DNA from: a virus
Direction: 5' to 3' (one strand)
Length of the DNA stretch: 37,485 nucleotides
IMG/VR virus record: IMGVR_UViG_3300029319_000163
Location: 1-37,485 of that record
The position numbers were made by a program, and so were the translations under genes. Below the pieces are notes generated by a model, which saw only the letters and a list, made by a program, of their open reading frames with translations, was not told the DNA's origin and ran no database searches. This document shows, one piece after another, positions 36,634 to 37,485 of the stretch; position 1 is the first letter of the stretch, and every line of letters starts with the position of its first letter.

Positions 36634-36648
36634 CTGTTAGTTGGATCT

Positions 36649-36849
36649 TCAGTTGTTTGTGAGCTTGTCTAGTGCGGCTTGAACCTGTTCAATTTTTTTA
36701 GTTAGATCGTCATGCTCAGTGTCAAACTTTCGGCGTATGCTGTGACATAACACCTCATAGTCGTCTCTAAGACAGTCACGCTCGACTCTAAGCTCATGGA
36801 GTTTGCCGATTAGTTCATCAGCAGATTGTTGAGGGTCGAGTTTAGTCAT
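36649..36849 (-). CDS. coiled-coil hypothetical protein, 66 aa
   Basis: Starting at ATG 36849 (MTKLDPQQSADELIGKL), it is one amphipathic helix with heptads ('LHELRVERDCLRDDYEVL', 'DDLTKKIEQVQAALDKLTNN'). It probably dimerises. The upstream frame to 36951 overlaps the next gene and has no helical pattern, so the shorter start is chosen. It overlaps its upstream neighbour by 8 bases. Unknown function. Confidence 0.65.
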   Translation of the reverse strand: MTKLDPQQSADELIGKLHELRVERDCLRDDYEVLCHSIRRKFDTEHDDLTKKIEQVQAALDKLTNN

Positions 36850-37063
36850 GAAGCTTGGAGGGATCAATTGCTGGGACTGAGTCTTGAAGGTCGGCAAGGA
36901 TGTCATTTTGAAAGTCGGAAAAGTGTTCAAATAGACCCGAGTAATGGTCACGCTCTGTGTCCGTCATAAGCTCCTCTAGTGCTTTTCGGAGCCTGGTGGC
37001 ATACAGAAGTCGGTTGCCAGGTGACTTGGGCTTCGGAGGGTTGAGATCAGGTAAGTACGGCAT
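36842..37063 (-). CDS. hypothetical protein, 73 aa
   Basis: Proline-rich start ('MPYLPDLNPPKPKSPGNRLL'), then helix 'YATRLRKALEELMTDTERDHYSGLFEHFSDFQNDILADL'. Family unrecognised. The ATG overlaps the TAA of the upstream gene (TAATG), a sign of coupled translation. Right-end operon. Confidence 0.65.
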   Translation of the reverse strand: MPYLPDLNPPKPKSPGNRLLYATRLRKALEELMTDTERDHYSGLFEHFSDFQNDILADLQDSVPAIDPSKLHD

Positions 37064-37227
37064 TAGTTGGCCTCCAGTCGGTGAAGTGCTTGATTGATGC
37101 GCTTGTTGAGCCGATCAAGAGTCTGATTTTCCTCTTGAGTACGAAGTTCTGGAAAGACTGCTTCCACGGAATCAAGCAAGCCAAGAAGTTCGGTATGAGT
37201 GAGACGAAGAGTGGTGTACTTCGGCAT
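37063..37227 (-). CDS. hypothetical protein, 54 aa
   Basis: 'MPKYTTLRLTHTELLGLLDS', then 'VEAVFPELRTQEENQTLDRLNKRINQAL'. A small two-helix protein, probably oligomeric. The start shares a base with its upstream stop (TGATG) and the end shares one with the next start (TAATG). Function unknown; not similar to anything I can name. Confidence 0.65.
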   Translation of the reverse strand: MPKYTTLRLTHTELLGLLDSVEAVFPELRTQEENQTLDRLNKRINQALHRLEAN

Positions 37228-37442
37228 CAGAGACCTCCATGGTGGATTGCAGTAATGACCATGTTGTGCATCTGGTCGGCAAGAGCATTCTCAATAAGTT
37301 CGACGTAGTTGTGGAACTGTTCAGAGTTGTCGGGGCAACTGAGATCAAAGGGCAGATCCTCGGCGTTGACCTCATGCTTGAGAACGGCTGCCTTGGCACA
37401 AAGTGTCAGTGCAGTTCGGATGTCAGAGGTGTGAATAGTCAT
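37227..37442 (-). CDS. hypothetical protein, 71 aa
   Basis: 'MTIHTSDIRTALTLCAKAAV' followed by 'LKHEVNAEDLPFDLSCPDNSEQFHNYVELIENALADQMHNMVITAIHHGGL'. Mixed helical, acidic. It is the first gene of the right-end operon in this window and overlaps the next by one base. The 43 bases to the window edge hold no gene on this strand. No family recognised. Confidence 0.65.
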   Translation of the reverse strand: MTIHTSDIRTALTLCAKAAVLKHEVNAEDLPFDLSCPDNSEQFHNYVELIENALADQMHNMVITAIHHGGL

Positions 37443-37485
37443 GTGGGTCGGGAAATGATGGGACGTTGGTGCGGATCAGACAGTG

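Larger units (their letters stand above)
36415..36648. other. intergenic region upstream of the late block (no gene)
   Basis: 234 bases with no supported gene. It holds a TATAAT (minus strand) just before the ParB start, an A/T tract (AAAAAAAAA at 36515-36523), and nearby dyads: GTGGAC/GTCCAC (36575-36580/36587-36592) and GGAC/GTCC (36557-36560/36568-36571). A terminator follows at 36614-36633. The dense dyads could be operator or packaging (cos/pac) sites, but this is speculative. Confidence 0.5.

Noticed and set aside
37081-37308. 75-codon plus-strand frame at the right end
   Set aside because: It is antisense to the overlapping 54- and 71-codon minus genes, which fit the operon by TGATG/TAATG coupling.
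1-37485. Circular or complete genome
   Set aside because: Joining the right end to the left would continue the DUF932-like frame into sequence that overlaps the 37227-37442 gene and does not look like DUF932. No terminal repeat was seen. The segment is best read as an incomplete or arbitrarily opened genome.
1-37485. CRISPR array, tRNA genes, insertion sequences, integrase
   Set aside because: No regularly spaced repeats, cloverleaf with CCA-type end, transposase or recombinase signature was found by reading. A tRNAscan or HMM search could still reveal a degenerate case.

Overview
The window is a phage genome segment, almost certainly a long-tailed siphovirus infecting a marine picocyanobacterium (Synechococcus/Prochlorococcus type). 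The virion genes follow the lambda order: terminase, portal, MuF, scaffold, capsid, head-tail connectors, tail tube (V), frameshifted chaperone G/GT, tape measure H, then M, L, K, I, J and fibre. The cyanobacterial link is inferred from three things: a complete cyanobacterial-looking group-2 sigma factor, a very short DUF4278-like protein, and a set of tiny basic or structural-region proteins that resemble cyanophage proteins I know from memory. I see no integrase, repressor, tRNA, DNA polymerase or recognisable endolysin, so lifestyle and lysis cannot be settled from this segment. The left end cuts a DUF932-like gene, so the segment is incomplete or arbitrarily opened.

Layout. (1) 1-2704, minus strand: a DUF932-like partial gene, a strong terminator, then a tightly packed accessory operon that includes a GDWG/TTVL-type plasmid-related protein, an AT-hook-tailed protein and an ASCH-domain protein. 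(2) 2864-4676, minus: a RepA/KaiC-like replicative ATPase and a small overlapping gene. (3) 4675-7829, plus: a compact recombination/replication operon (RusA, RecE-like exonuclease, Rad52-type annealing protein, SSB) that ends in the sigma factor. (4) 7826-10682, mixed strands: small genes, an HNH nuclease, a holin-like protein, two secreted proteins and a proline-rich membrane protein. (5) 10717-36414, minus: one long late block read right to left from ParB-like/ABC-GNAT/TerS/TerL down to the fibre, several small proteins, a secreted outer-membrane-like protein and a terminator. (6) 36436-37442, minus: an intergenic region with a consensus -10 element, dyads and a terminator, then four overlapping small genes.

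How it fits together. Exonuclease, Rad52 annealing protein, SSB and RusA form a lambda-Red-like recombination set that would work with the RepA-like helicase in recombination-dependent replication. The co-transcribed sigma factor would redirect host RNA polymerase, probably to late promoters, although no shared late promoter motif could be proved here. ParB-like and ABC-GNAT proteins sit directly upstream of terminase and may modify or mark DNA before packaging. The tail is lambda-like, with a Hint (intein-like) domain near the N-terminus of the tip protein J, two tandem tail-tube paralogues, a JAMM+NlpC/P60 K protein, a four-cysteine L protein and a modular self-processing fibre.

The points most worth following up are the ABC-GNAT/ParB pair, the J Hint domain with alanine at the +1 position, the tail-tube duplication, the phage sigma factor, and two divergent gene pairs whose start codons share one CATG.
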